Source: an uncultured Paludibaculum sp.
GTDB lineage: Bacteria; Acidobacteriota; Terriglobia; Bryobacterales; Bryobacteraceae
NCBI RefSeq assembly: GCF_963665245.1
Contig: NZ_OY762267.1
Span: forward strand, 3,320,001 to 3,384,000
DNA length: 64,000 nt
Direction of reading: 5' to 3'
The notes under the pieces were generated by a model. It saw nothing but the letters and a program-made list of their open reading frames with translations. It did not search any database and had not been told where the DNA came from. This document shows, one piece after another, positions 53,500 to 63,243 of the stretch (position 1 is its first letter; every line of letters begins with the position of its first letter). A program made the translations under genes and the position numbers.

Positions 53500-54681
53500 C
53501 TACAGCGGAAACACCTCCAAACGGTCTGGATCAAAGCGAATCTGCCGTTTCTCCACGTAGGATTGGACCGCCAGCAGTGGCGGTAATATTGATATCGAAG
53601 CCACGCCACAGTCACCATTCGGGTGCTTTCGCGACTTGCAGCAATCCAGGAAGTTCCTGACGTGATCCGCCGTGATGTCGCCCGGTGTGCGCTTCACCAC
53701 CGGCTGGGCACCCTTCTCAGCCGAAACGAATTCGTACCGATTCCGGTTCACGAACAGCCTGCCTTTATCGCCATAGAACGTGATGCCGTACTCCGGCGGG
53801 TTGCCGTAGGCATTCGACTGGAACAGGGTGGAGAAGCCGTCGTACTCGAATAGAGCATTGCAGGTATCCGGCGCCGTCCGGCCGTCCTTGAAATCGTAGT
53901 AGATGCCCCCAGCAAAGCTCACCGTTCGCGGAGCTCTCTCGCCCATATACATGTGGACGACATCCATCCAGTGGTGGCCGAAGTCCGTCATCTTCCCACC
54001 GTTATAGTCAAGATAGGCGCGGAAGTTGAAATACTGACCCGGATCCCAGTCCCGGTACTTCACCGGCCCTAGGAATCGAACCCAATCGAGATTCGACGGC
54101 TTCTCCGCCGGTTCCGTGACCATCCGCCGTGTCACACCGCCATGCCAGATCGCGTCGATGTGGGCGATCTTGCCCAGTTTGCCGGTCCGCACAAAAAGCT
54201 CCAGCGGCTCTATATAGATGGGTCCCGAACGCTGCTGCACGCCAATCTGGAGAATCCGGTCATTGATACGAGCCGCCTTCACCATCAGAGGCGCCTCGTC
54301 CCGCGTGCGGCACATCGGCTTTTCGACATAGACGTCCTTGCCGGCGTTCATGGCGTCGACGGCGTGCGTTTTGTGCCAGTGATCCGGTGAACCGATCAAC
54401 ACCGCATCGACTTCCTTGAGTGCCAACAGTTCTTCGTGTGCCCTGAACGTCTTCGTCCCTGGAGCCTTCTGCTGCGCTTCATCAATTCTCGCGGCGTACA
54501 CGTCGCACAGGGCCCGCACCTCGACGTCGGCATTCTTCTGGAACAGCGTCATGACATAGGTGCCGCGATTGCCTGTGCCGATCACGCCCAACCCAATACG
54601 GTCGTTGGCTCCCATCACTCGCGAGTAGGAGAGAGCCGTCAGGGCCGCTCCTTTCGCCGCTTCACGCCGGGTGATCATCAT
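53500..54681 (-). CDS. Tat-exported Gfo/Idh/MocA-family oxidoreductase
   Basis: 393 residues. The start MMITRREAAKGAALTALSYSRV is a twin-arginine signal; AAGGAGA precedes the ATG. Rossmann motif IGLGVIGTGNRGTYVM, CDVYAARIDEAQ, YVEKPMCRTRDEA (EKP) and FGHHWMDVVHMYMGE follow. It resembles the island's enzyme at 31688 in layout but is clearly a different paralogue. Sugar or cyclitol oxidation is likely; no operon partner is evident. Confidence 0.9.
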   Translation of the reverse strand: MMITRREAAKGAALTALSYSRVMGANDRIGLGVIGTGNRGTYVMTLFQKNADVEVRALCDVYAARIDEAQQKAPGTKTFRAHEELLALKEVDAVLIGSPDHWHKTHAVDAMNAGKDVYVEKPMCRTRDEAPLMVKAARINDRILQIGVQQRSGPIYIEPLELFVRTGKLGKIAHIDAIWHGGVTRRMVTEPAEKPSNLDWVRFLGPVKYRDWDPGQYFNFRAYLDYNGGKMTDFGHHWMDVVHMYMGERAPRTVSFAGGIYYDFKDGRTAPDTCNALFEYDGFSTLFQSNAYGNPPEYGITFYGDKGRLFVNRNRYEFVSAEKGAQPVVKRTPGDITADHVRNFLDCCKSRKHPNGDCGVASISILPPLLAVQSYVEKRQIRFDPDRLEVFPL

Positions 54682-54801
54682 GGATTCTCCTTGCCGGGTT
54701 CGTCTGCCCGCCGCTCGCCAGCGCGGCCAGGGTCGCTGACATTTTACATGTTTGCCTGACCCCTGACTTCAGGGTTCCGTATATAACGGAAGGACCTCTC
54801 C

Positions 54802-57261
54802 ATGCCTAATCTCCTGCCGGACATTCGCTTCGCCTTACGATCGCTGCTGCGCAGCCGCGGCTTCGCCGTCGCCTCCGTTGCGTGCCTCGCGTTGGGCATC
54901 GGTGCGACTACATCGATCTTCAGCGTGGTGAACGCTGTGCTGCTGCGGCCGCTGTCCTATAAGAACCCGGAAGGGCTGGCGCGCATCTACACCGAGTTCC
55001 CGCGCTTTCCCAATGGTGGGCTGAGGCGCTTCTGGACCTCCGGCCCTGAGTTCCTGGAACTGCGCCGCGATCTGCGCAGTTGGCAATCCATTGATGCCTG
55101 GCGGTTGGGTGGTGTGAATCTCTCCGGCTCCACTGAACCACTGCGCATTATGGCCGGATTCGTCAGCGGCGGCCTCATGGAGACGCTTGGCGTCCAACCG
55201 CGCCTGGGCCGGCTATTGACGAAATCTGATGACGTGCCCGGAGCCAACCCCGCCGTGGTTCTCAGCGCCGGCCTCTGGAACCGTGCCTTCGGCAGCGATC
55301 CTAACATTCTGCGGCGTGAAGTCTGGCTGGATGGCCGCAAGGCCAATGTCATTGGGGTCATGCCCGAGGGCTTCCAGTATCCGCCCGGCGAAACCGAACC
55401 CGCCGAGATGTGGAGCGCCATGCAACTGGATCCCGCGCGCCCTGGTGGCCGTGGCGGCCACGGCTTCAATCTATTGGGCCGCCTCAAACCAGGAGTCACA
55501 CTGGAGCAAGCCCGGCAGGAGGCCGCCCAGTATGTCCGCGCCACAGGCGAAAAGGAACGGGCGAATCCCAATCTGCATATGCTCGACCCCGAGGGCCACC
55601 CCCTGGTGATGTACGGCCTTCAACAGGAGGTCACCGGCAGTGTGCGTCCTGCCCTGCTTGCCATGTTCGCAGCCGTGGGTTTCGTACTGCTCATCGCCTG
55701 CGGCAATGTAGCCAATCTCCTGCTGGCCCGGGCCGAATCCAGGCAGCGTGAAATCGCAGTACGCCGCGCCATGGGGGCGTCGACCATGGGTTTGATCCGC
55801 CAATTTGTAGTGGAAGGCATCCTGCTCTCGCTCGGCGGCGCCGTCGCCGGGCTTGCCCTCGCCTTCGGCTGCCTGCGTCTCATCCTCTCGGCCGCTGGAG
55901 CCAGTCTGCCTCGTGCCACTGAGATCGGCCTGGATACGACTGTTCTCGCCTTCACCATCGGCATCTCGATCTTCACCGGCATCTTCTTTGGGTTCGCACC
56001 ACTGGCTCAATCCCTGCCCCGCTCCCTGGCCGAGACGCTCAAGGCCGCCGGCGGCCGCACCACCGCTACCAGGGAAGCCCACATACTGCGCCGCCTGATG
56101 ATCACCTCCGAGATCGCGCTCGCCCTGGTTCTACTAATCGGCGCCGGGCTCATGATGAGCGCCTTCTGGAAACTGCAGGCCGTCCGCAGCGGCATTCAGC
56201 CAGACAACGTCATGACCATGCGCATGGCTTTGCCGCGCGAGGTCTACCGCCAGCCCGCGGACATCCTCTCTTTTTGGGCGAGACTGGAGCAGCGCACCCG
56301 GACACTTCCTGGCGTCGTGAACGCCTCCCTTGTCGGCGGCTTGCCGCCCATACGGCCCGTCAACGCCAACGATACGCAGATCGAGGGCTTCGTACAGAAG
56401 CAGGGCGGGCCCATCCAGAACATCGACTACTGGAACAGCGTAGGCGCGAACTACTTCGCCACCATGGGCATCCAGCTCCTCGACGGCCGCTTCTTCAACG
56501 AGAGCGACGGCGCCTCCAGCCAGCCCGTGCTGATCATCAACGAAACCCTGGCGCGCATCTACTATCCCGGCCAAAGCCCCATCGGGAAACGCATGCGGCC
56601 CGACTCCGACGACCCGTGGAGAACCATTGTCGGCGTCGTAGCCGACGTGAAGAATGCGGGGCTGGACAAACCGGCCGGCACTGAATTGTATTTCCCGATG
56701 GCCCAGACCGAAGGCAACTTCCGCTCGTCTTACCTCGTCGCCCGCACCCAGGGCGACCCCATGCAACTGGTATCGGCCCTCCGCGCCACCATCCGCGAAC
56801 TCGACCCCGCGCTGCCTGTATCGGGTGTCATGCCGATGACCGAGGTGATGGCCAAGGCGCAGGCCCGGCCTCGCTTCCTGGCCCTGCTGATCGCCCTCTT
56901 CTCCGCCGTCGCCCTGGGACTCGCGGCGCTCGGCATCTATAGCGTAATGGCCTACTCCGTCGCGCAGCGCACCAATGAATTCGGAATCCGCATGGCCATG
57001 GGCGCCGTGCAAGGGGACGTCCTGCGCCTTGTGCTGCGCCAGGGCCTGATCCTTGGCGTGGTGGGCGTGGCCGCCGGCGCGGCCGGTGCGCTCGCCCTCA
57101 ATCGCCTGTTACGCGGTTCGCTCTATGGCGTGGGCGCCTTCGACCCCTGGCCCTTCGTGGGGATGAGCGCCTTGCTGCTGGCCGTCACCGCGTTGGCCTG
57201 CCTGGCGCCGGCGCTCCGGGCCACACGTGTCGATCCGGTGATCGCGCTTCGCTACGAATGA
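54802..57261 (+). CDS. Acidobacterial duplicated orphan permease (MacB/FtsX-like)
   Basis: 819 residues built from two repeats of a MacB-type periplasmic domain and an FtsX-type membrane domain. The first helix is FAVASVACLALGIGATTSIFSVVNAVLLRPL; FtsX segments are GFVLLIACGNVANLLLARAESRQREIAVRRAMGAS in the first half and ALGLAALGIYSVMAYSVAQRTNEFGIRMAMGA in the second, ending RATRVDPVIALRYE. The duplicated architecture without an adjacent ATPase gene is the family known from Acidobacteria. Substrate unknown; efflux or lipoprotein handling is possible. Confidence 0.9.
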   Translation: MPNLLPDIRFALRSLLRSRGFAVASVACLALGIGATTSIFSVVNAVLLRPLSYKNPEGLARIYTEFPRFPNGGLRRFWTSGPEFLELRRDLRSWQSIDAWRLGGVNLSGSTEPLRIMAGFVSGGLMETLGVQPRLGRLLTKSDDVPGANPAVVLSAGLWNRAFGSDPNILRREVWLDGRKANVIGVMPEGFQYPPGETEPAEMWSAMQLDPARPGGRGGHGFNLLGRLKPGVTLEQARQEAAQYVRATGEKERANPNLHMLDPEGHPLVMYGLQQEVTGSVRPALLAMFAAVGFVLLIACGNVANLLLARAESRQREIAVRRAMGASTMGLIRQFVVEGILLSLGGAVAGLALAFGCLRLILSAAGASLPRATEIGLDTTVLAFTIGISIFTGIFFGFAPLAQSLPRSLAETLKAAGGRTTATREAHILRRLMITSEIALALVLLIGAGLMMSAFWKLQAVRSGIQPDNVMTMRMALPREVYRQPADILSFWARLEQRTRTLPGVVNASLVGGLPPIRPVNANDTQIEGFVQKQGGPIQNIDYWNSVGANYFATMGIQLLDGRFFNESDGASSQPVLIINETLARIYYPGQSPIGKRMRPDSDDPWRTIVGVVADVKNAGLDKPAGTELYFPMAQTEGNFRSSYLVARTQGDPMQLVSALRATIRELDPALPVSGVMPMTEVMAKAQARPRFLALLIALFSAVALGLAALGIYSVMAYSVAQRTNEFGIRMAMGAVQGDVLRLVLRQGLILGVVGVAAGAAGALALNRLLRGSLYGVGAFDPWPFVGMSALLLAVTALACLAPALRATRVDPVIALRYE

Positions 57262-57274
57262 TCTCGGCAGCCGC

Positions 57275-59785
57275 TCAGTCCAGCGCCTGCCTCACCCTAT
57301 GCAGCAGTTCGCCGTGCGCGAATGGCTTTGGCAGGTACACGAGATCAGGCTCCAGGACACCCCTGCTCACGATCGCCGCTTCCGTATAGCCCGACGTGTA
57401 AAGCACCTTCAGGCCGGGCTGCCGCTCGGCCGCCTTCTCCGCCAGCGCCCGCCCGTCGATGCCCGGCATCACGACATCCGTCAGCAGCAGGTCGGGCCTC
57501 ACGCCCTTGCGCGCCAGCAGGCTGAGCGCGTCCTCGCCGGACTTCGCCGAGAGCACACTGTAGCCGTGCGACTCTAGCGCGTTCACCACGAAGCTCCGCA
57601 CTTCCCCCTGGTCTTCCACCACCAGAATCGTCTCGCTCCCGTTCAAATCCCGGGTCTCCGGTTCCACTCGCAGTTCCAAATCGGCCTCTGAGGTCAGAGC
57701 CGGCAGATGAATTTTGAGCGTTGTCCCCTTGCCGGGCTCGCTGTACACCCACAGGTGCCCACCCGCCTGCTTGATGATCCCGTAGACCGTCGAGAGTCCC
57801 AGGCCTGTCCCCTTCCCCACCGGTTTGGTCGTGAAGAATGGTTCGAAACTTCGCTGCCGCGTCTCCTCATCCATACCGCAGCCCGTATCGCTCACCGCCA
57901 GTTGCACGTACCGGCCGGGCTCCACGTCGGCATGTTCCAGCGCATAGTCTCTACCGAGGAAGACCACCGATGTCTCGATGCGAAACTCGCCGTTCGCCGC
58001 CATGGCATCCCGGGCGTTGGCCGCCAGATTGAGCAGCACCTGGCTGATTTGGCCGGAATCCGCCATCACCGCGGCCAATCCATCCTGAAGCTCCGTCGAG
58101 AATTTGATGTCCTCGCCGATGATTCGTTGGAGCATGCCGCTGTTGTCCGTCACGACATCGTTCAAGGAGATGGCCTTGGGCTGAATCACGTTCTTGCGGC
58201 CAAACGCCAGCAGTTGGCTGGTGAGCTCCGCCGCGCGGTCGCTCGCTTTCACCATCTGCTCGACCCTGCCCTGGTTGGATTCCGGCTGGATGCCCTCCAG
58301 AATCATCCGGCCATACCCTCCAATCACCGTCAGTAGATTGTTGAAATCGTGAGCGATGCCGCCCGCCAGCCGGCCGACTGCCTCCATCTTCTGCGACTGC
58401 CAGAACTGCTCCTGGATCGTCCGGACACGGCCCTCGGCCTTCCTCCGCTCGTCCATCTCAGCCAGCAGGTCTCTGTTGGCCGCTGACAGTTCCTCGGCCT
58501 TTCTGGCCAATGCATTCTCGGCCGCCCGTCTCCTTCGGATGTTCACCAACAGGAAGAGGATGATCGCCGATTCCACCATCAGGGCGGCAAAAGCGATCCA
58601 GATGGCCGTCCGGTTCTCGGTGTAGAACGACGACGGTCTATGGATCACGCGGCTGCCGGCCGGAAGCAATCCCATGTCGATGCGATGCTTTGCCAGTTGG
58701 TCGTAGTCGAATACGTAGCGTTCCCGCGTGTGCTTCTCGATTGGGATGCTATCGATCGGGTCCCCACGCAGCACTTGCACAGCCTTCCGGCCAGTGAGCG
58801 CGCCATGTTGAAAGCCGGCATTGTCGTTGCCCGCCAGAATCCCCTGGCCCAGCGAACTGATGGAAGGGCTGTAGATCTGTCCGGCCGAGGCTTGGGCAAT
58901 CCGCCGTTGTGATTCCTCACGGTCAAGGTAGTCTCCGGTCCGGTCGTGGGCGAACGCCGTCAGGATCACCAGATCGCCGGCATTGACACGCCCCATGGCC
59001 GTTACGATCTCGTCCAGCGAGAGCTCCGAGCCATCCAGGAAGTCAAACCGCATCCGTGGACGCTGTTTCGCGATCTGCTGGAAACTGCGCTTTTGCTGCC
59101 AGCCGGCTGGAGAGTTATCGTTCACCACCCACACATGCCGAGCGTTCGGGTTGAGTCGCGTGGCCAGATCGAGAATTGCCCCGATCGCAAAATCTTCCAG
59201 CACCCCGGTGAACCCCAGACGCCGCGCCTCGTCCGCCACTGTCCAGTCATTCAGGCCGCAGAAGATGACCGGCGCGCCGCCGAACAGGTTGCGGTCATTA
59301 TCCAGAGCAAACCGGATCGCGTCGTCATCGCACGCAACTACAGCATCCAGCTTCCGGCCGCGGTACTTGCGCTCGAGATACGTCCGCAGATTCATCAGCG
59401 GACGGGGCCCGGACTGCCGCTTCATGTCCATGTTCTCGGTCCAGACTTCCACCTGGAATGGCTGCCCTTCCAGGGCCGAGCGGACTCCGCGCAGCAACTC
59501 GTCGCTCCAGTGATAGCCCTCGTGGTAGGAGTTCAGGAACAGGAGGTGTTTGAGGGGAGGCCGCTCCGCTGGGTGGCAAAAGGACGGAAACAGCAGTTGG
59601 AGAAGGACGCAGGCCAAGGGCGCACGAACAGCCAGGCTGCCGAAGATTGTGCTGTACAAGCCAGCGCGAACGCAAAGACCGCGCGGAATTTTCGCCGTCC
59701 GTTTCGGATCTTGTGGGATAAGCTCACAGTCTAAGGCGGCGGGCCACTCCCATGCAATCACGCGGAGTTCGTGCACTGGCTTCAC
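57275..59785 (-). CDS. Hybrid sensor histidine kinase with periplasmic ABC-binding-protein-like sensor
   Basis: 836 residues with a GTG start. A signal-like segment leads to a periplasmic domain (about 75-375) similar to ABC-substrate-binding proteins ([33 protein letters not shown]). One membrane helix ([23 protein letters not shown]), a coiled coil, then HisKA ([19 protein letters not shown], phospho-His in AHDF), HATPase_c ([29 protein letters not shown]) and a C-terminal receiver ([11 protein letters not shown] ... [14 protein letters not shown] with the phospho-Asp). No response regulator with DNA-binding domain is adjacent. It converges on the permease gene, 13 bp away. Confidence 0.9.
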   Translation of the reverse strand: MKPVHELRVIAWEWPAALDCELIPQDPKRTAKIPRGLCVRAGLYSTIFGSLAVRAPLACVLLQLLFPSFCHPAERPPLKHLLFLNSYHEGYHWSDELLRGVRSALEGQPFQVEVWTENMDMKRQSGPRPLMNLRTYLERKYRGRKLDAVVACDDDAIRFALDNDRNLFGGAPVIFCGLNDWTVADEARRLGFTGVLEDFAIGAILDLATRLNPNARHVWVVNDNSPAGWQQKRSFQQIAKQRPRMRFDFLDGSELSLDEIVTAMGRVNAGDLVILTAFAHDRTGDYLDREESQRRIAQASAGQIYSPSISSLGQGILAGNDNAGFQHGALTGRKAVQVLRGDPIDSIPIEKHTRERYVFDYDQLAKHRIDMGLLPAGSRVIHRPSSFYTENRTAIWIAFAALMVESAIILFLLVNIRRRRAAENALARKAEELSAANRDLLAEMDERRKAEGRVRTIQEQFWQSQKMEAVGRLAGGIAHDFNNLLTVIGGYGRMILEGIQPESNQGRVEQMVKASDRAAELTSQLLAFGRKNVIQPKAISLNDVVTDNSGMLQRIIGEDIKFSTELQDGLAAVMADSGQISQVLLNLAANARDAMAANGEFRIETSVVFLGRDYALEHADVEPGRYVQLAVSDTGCGMDEETRQRSFEPFFTTKPVGKGTGLGLSTVYGIIKQAGGHLWVYSEPGKGTTLKIHLPALTSEADLELRVEPETRDLNGSETILVVEDQGEVRSFVVNALESHGYSVLSAKSGEDALSLLARKGVRPDLLLTDVVMPGIDGRALAEKAAERQPGLKVLYTSGYTEAAIVSRGVLEPDLVYLPKPFAHGELLHRVRQALD

Positions 59786-59828
59786 CCCGCTAATATGGAG
59801 AGCCCGCGCCCTTCACATCCGACGCCCG

Positions 59829-60758
59829 TCAGAGCTCCTTCATCATCTGCTCGGCCAACTGCACGGCCGCCAATGACGGGGCTTTGCCAAAACGGAACAG
59901 CAGCTTCCAATTGCTCGCCCGGCGCTCATACTCCGGCTTGACGAACTTCCGCACGCCGGACGTTGTCGTCTGCGCGTCATAGTCCACACTACGCGCCAGT
60001 TTCACGAACTCCGCCAGCTTCTTTTTCAGAACCGGGCGCAACGCGTACTGGTTGTAATTCTTCTGCTGTTCTTCCTTGGCCGCCAGATCGCCGCCGGCCT
60101 GCAGCTCCGCCCAGTTGTCTGGCCCGCCGGTTTCCACGCTCTTTAGCAGCGCATAGCCTTTCCGGAACTCCTCGGGGTTGGTCTGCTGCAGCGCCTTCAG
60201 TTGCGTCGCCTTGGCCAGCAACTTTTTGTACTTCACCTGCTCGCTACCCGTCCCAACCGCGTTGTGCTTCCAATTCTCCAGATCCTGATCGAAGACCATC
60301 TTCAGGCTCGAGACGTCCATCTGGGCGTACGACTTCGCCATCTGGATCCCAACCTGCCGTTGCATGTCGGCAAGCATCGCGTCCGGATTCTTCGTGGCGG
60401 CCTTCATCTTCTCTTCCTGGCTTTGCAGCTTCAATCCGTGGTTCACGGCGTTGTAGCGCTTTTGGATGTACTCGTCATGAGCCTTCTCAAAAGATGGCGA
60501 CAGCACCAGCGCCTTTGCCACGGCGGCAATCTCCCGCACGGTCTGCGCACGCTCATCTTCTGTCATGCCCTTCAATGCCTTTCTTGCGGCACTTGTTCCG
60601 TAGGGCAGTTCGCCCAGGTAGTCCTTTCGGCACTCCTGCTCCGCAATCCGCTGAATGTCCTGGTCCTTCAGTCCCAGGCGCACCAGAGCACCCTCCCACG
60701 CGTAGGTGCTCGTAACCACGGCGCCGAGCCCGAGCGCCAGCCAGATATTCCGTCTCAT
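59829..60758 (-). CDS. Secreted protein of unknown function, helix-rich
   Basis: 309 residues from the ATG at 60758 (GGGAG six bases upstream); the frame to 60821 adds an unlikely leader. A signal peptide (RRNIWLALGLGAVVTSTYA) is followed by an Ala/Lys/Gln-rich, mostly helical protein with no Cys pair or motif that I recognise. Short repeated patterns such as KMKAATKNPDAMLADMQRQVG and KKLLAKATQLKALQQ look like helical hairpins. Upstream of the divergent membrane fusion gene by 126 bp. Confidence 0.7.
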   Translation of the reverse strand: MRRNIWLALGLGAVVTSTYAWEGALVRLGLKDQDIQRIAEQECRKDYLGELPYGTSAARKALKGMTEDERAQTVREIAAVAKALVLSPSFEKAHDEYIQKRYNAVNHGLKLQSQEEKMKAATKNPDAMLADMQRQVGIQMAKSYAQMDVSSLKMVFDQDLENWKHNAVGTGSEQVKYKKLLAKATQLKALQQTNPEEFRKGYALLKSVETGGPDNWAELQAGGDLAAKEEQQKNYNQYALRPVLKKKLAEFVKLARSVDYDAQTTTSGVRKFVKPEYERRASNWKLLFRFGKAPSLAAVQLAEQMMKEL

Positions 60759-60884
60759 GTTGATCTCCCTCCCAATACGCGTCGCGCGCTGGAAATCCGG
60801 ATCAAGATTCTGCGCTGGCATCGGTTGCGATCATCCGATAAGCCCATCTGGAGTTCCGGAATGCCGTAAAATCGTACATTCCGA

Positions 60885-62933
60885 ATGCTCTTCTACGCCG
60901 TTACCATCTTCCTGAGTGCCTTCCTCCTCTTTCAGGTCCAGCCCATCATCGCCAAGATGATCCTGCCCTGGTTCGGAGGCACAGCCGCCGTGTGGGCCAC
61001 CTGCCTGCTCTTCTTTCAGGCAGCGCTGCTCCTGGGCTACTTCTACTCCCATGGCATCGTAAAGAGACTGAAGCCCAAACAACAATGGATGCTTCACTCC
61101 GCGCTGCTGCTGCTCTGTCTGCTGCTGTTGCCCATCACGCCGAACGCGTCGTGGAAGCCGCTCACGCCGGACGCCCCGATCTTCCGCATCCTGGGGCTGC
61201 TTGCCGCCACCATCGGACTGCCATACTTCCTCCTCTCCACCACTGGCCCCCTCATTCAGGCCTGGTATGTGCAATCGAATCCGGGGGCTATCCCTTACCG
61301 TCTCTTCGCCCTGTCGAACCTCGCCTCGATGCTGGCGCTGCTCAGCTACCCGCCCCTCATCGAGCCGAATCTGACCCTTCACCATCAGGCGTATGTCTGG
61401 AGCGGTGGCTTCGCGCTCTTCACTGTCCTGTGTATCTTCACTGGCTGGCGCAGTTATCGCACCGCCGTCGTCGCCGAAGCCTCCGCGGCCCCGGAAGATC
61501 CCGCGCCACAGCCGCCCACGCGGTCGCTCTATCTGATGGCGATCGGGCTCTCCGCCGTCCCGTCGATGTTGCTGCTCTCCTTGACCAGCCACATGAGCAT
61601 GGATCTCGCCCCCATCCCGTTCCTCTGGATCCTGCCGCTTGCGTTGTATCTGCTTACGTTTATCCTCTGCTTCGACGCCGAAGGCTGGTACCGGCGCGTC
61701 TGGTTCCTCGCGGCTCTCCCCTTCGCCATTGCGGCCATCGGCTGGCTGATGCGCCTCGACCCTTCGGAACGCCCCGACGTCCGCCTGTGCATCACCGAGT
61801 ACGCCTTCGCCTTCTTCATCGTGTGTATGTGCTGCCACGGCGAATTGGCCCGTCTCAAGCCGCATCCCAAGTTCCTCACTGGCTACTTCCTGATGGTCTC
61901 CATCGGCGGTGCTCTCGGCGGCGTCTTCGTGGCCCTCATCGCCCCCTCCGTCTTCAACGCGAACTACGAACTCCCGTTGTCTCTCTGTTGCTGCGTCGCG
62001 ATGGCTTGTCTCGTCCTCTTCCGCGATAACGGCTGGCCCTTCCGCAAGGACCTCCTCGGTTGGCCCGCCATTGCCTTGTTCACCCTCTCCGCCCTTCTCA
62101 TCGGGGCCCTCGCCCGTGAGATGCGAGAGATGGTCTCCGACAGCATTCTCGTCGCTCGCAATTTCTATGGAGAACTGCGCGTCAAACAGTACGACGGAAT
62201 ATACGATTGGGACGGCCACCGTTCGCTGGTCCACGGCTCCATCAACCATGGCGAGGAGTACACCCATCCTGCCCGGCGCAAGGAGATCGCCACCTACTAT
62301 TGCCCGGACACCGCCCTCGGCCTCGTCATGGGCACCCGATCCATCGGCCAGATCCAGCGCGTAGCCGTGATCGGACTGGGAACCGGCACCATCGCCGCCT
62401 ATTCGCGCATGGGCGATCTCTATCGCTTCTACGAAATCAACCCTCTGGTGCGTAAGATTTCCAATGAACAGTTTTGGTATCTGAGCACGGCTGAAGGTCT
62501 TGTCGAGATCGCCATGGGCGACGCCCGTCTGTCGCTGGAACGGGAACCCGTCCAGAACTTCGACACCATCGCCGTCGACGCCTTCTCCAGCGACTCCATC
62601 CCCGTCCACCTCCTCACACGCGAGGCGATGCTCCTGTACTTCCACCACCTCAAGCCCGACGGCGTCTTGGCCGTTCACATCTCCAACCGCTACATCGACC
62701 TCAAACCCGTCCTCGAGCGGGCCGCGCAATCCATCGGGAAGTCGGCCCTGATCGTCGAGACGGACGATGACGAGGAAGGGAAGTGCTATGGCACCACCTG
62801 GGTACTCATCACGGGCAATAAGGACTTGCTGGAGAGGCCGGAATTCAAGAAAGCGGGAACGCCGCCGACGCCCGCCCCCTGGCTTCCGGTTTGGACCGAC
62901 GACTACTCCAACATCTACAAAGTGCTGAAGTAG
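60885..62933 (+). CDS. Fused membrane protein and spermidine-synthase-like domain
   Basis: 682 residues. The N-terminal half has about eleven hydrophobic segments starting MLFYAVTIFLSAFLLFQVQPIIAKMILPWFGG. The C-terminal third (about 400-682) is Rossmann-like: RSIGQIQRVAVIGLGTGTIAAYS, YEINPLVRKISN, IAMGDARLSLERE, FDTIAVDAFSSDSIPVHLLT, as in spermidine synthases and methyltransferases. Such fusions are common but the product is unproven; aminopropyl transfer is only one option. An antisense frame of 723 codons over it is a shadow. Confidence 0.85.
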   Translation: MLFYAVTIFLSAFLLFQVQPIIAKMILPWFGGTAAVWATCLLFFQAALLLGYFYSHGIVKRLKPKQQWMLHSALLLLCLLLLPITPNASWKPLTPDAPIFRILGLLAATIGLPYFLLSTTGPLIQAWYVQSNPGAIPYRLFALSNLASMLALLSYPPLIEPNLTLHHQAYVWSGGFALFTVLCIFTGWRSYRTAVVAEASAAPEDPAPQPPTRSLYLMAIGLSAVPSMLLLSLTSHMSMDLAPIPFLWILPLALYLLTFILCFDAEGWYRRVWFLAALPFAIAAIGWLMRLDPSERPDVRLCITEYAFAFFIVCMCCHGELARLKPHPKFLTGYFLMVSIGGALGGVFVALIAPSVFNANYELPLSLCCCVAMACLVLFRDNGWPFRKDLLGWPAIALFTLSALLIGALAREMREMVSDSILVARNFYGELRVKQYDGIYDWDGHRSLVHGSINHGEEYTHPARRKEIATYYCPDTALGLVMGTRSIGQIQRVAVIGLGTGTIAAYSRMGDLYRFYEINPLVRKISNEQFWYLSTAEGLVEIAMGDARLSLEREPVQNFDTIAVDAFSSDSIPVHLLTREAMLLYFHHLKPDGVLAVHISNRYIDLKPVLERAAQSIGKSALIVETDDDEEGKCYGTTWVLITGNKDLLERPEFKKAGTPPTPAPWLPVWTDDYSNIYKVLK

Positions 62934-62994
62934 CACCCGGGCATGATCCGAAAGCTGATGCCTCCACGAGACCGATGGTACTCTGTAAGGTGCA

Positions 62995-63216
62995 ATGACC
63001 AAGGTCGAGGTTCAATACGAGTTCACTGCCCCCTTCCAGGAGGCCTGGACGGAGGCGATTGAGCGATTGCATGGGGTCTACGGGATGCAGATGATCCAAC
63101 TGTCTCCGCAATTGGACGGCCTCAAAATCGGCTACGACGCCTCGCGGCTCAAACTCACCGATGTCGAGAACCGGTTACGTCACGCCGGGTTACCGGTGCG
63201 TCGCGTCGAGGCCTGA
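62995..63216 (+). CDS. Small ferredoxin-like (HMA-type) fold protein without CxxC
   Basis: 73 residues with a beta-alpha-beta-beta-alpha-beta pattern: KVEVQYEFTAPF, a helix QEAWTEAIERLHGV, then GMQMIQLSPQLDGLKIGYD, a helix KLTDVENRLRHAG and a final strand VRRVEA. This is the layout of heavy-metal-associated domains but no CxxC is present, so metal binding is doubtful. It is 27 bp before the MscS gene. Confidence 0.6.
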   Translation: MTKVEVQYEFTAPFQEAWTEAIERLHGVYGMQMIQLSPQLDGLKIGYDASRLKLTDVENRLRHAGLPVRRVEA

Positions 63217-63243
63217 CCCGCAAGGCGCGCCGAGGGGTGGGCC

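Noticed and set aside
60831..63002. 723-codon open frame on the minus strand opposite the spermidine-synthase-like fusion
   Set aside because: It mirrors the codon pattern of a well-supported gene, has low-complexity Glu/Gly/Asp-rich translation and no ribosome site; a shadow of GC-rich coding DNA.
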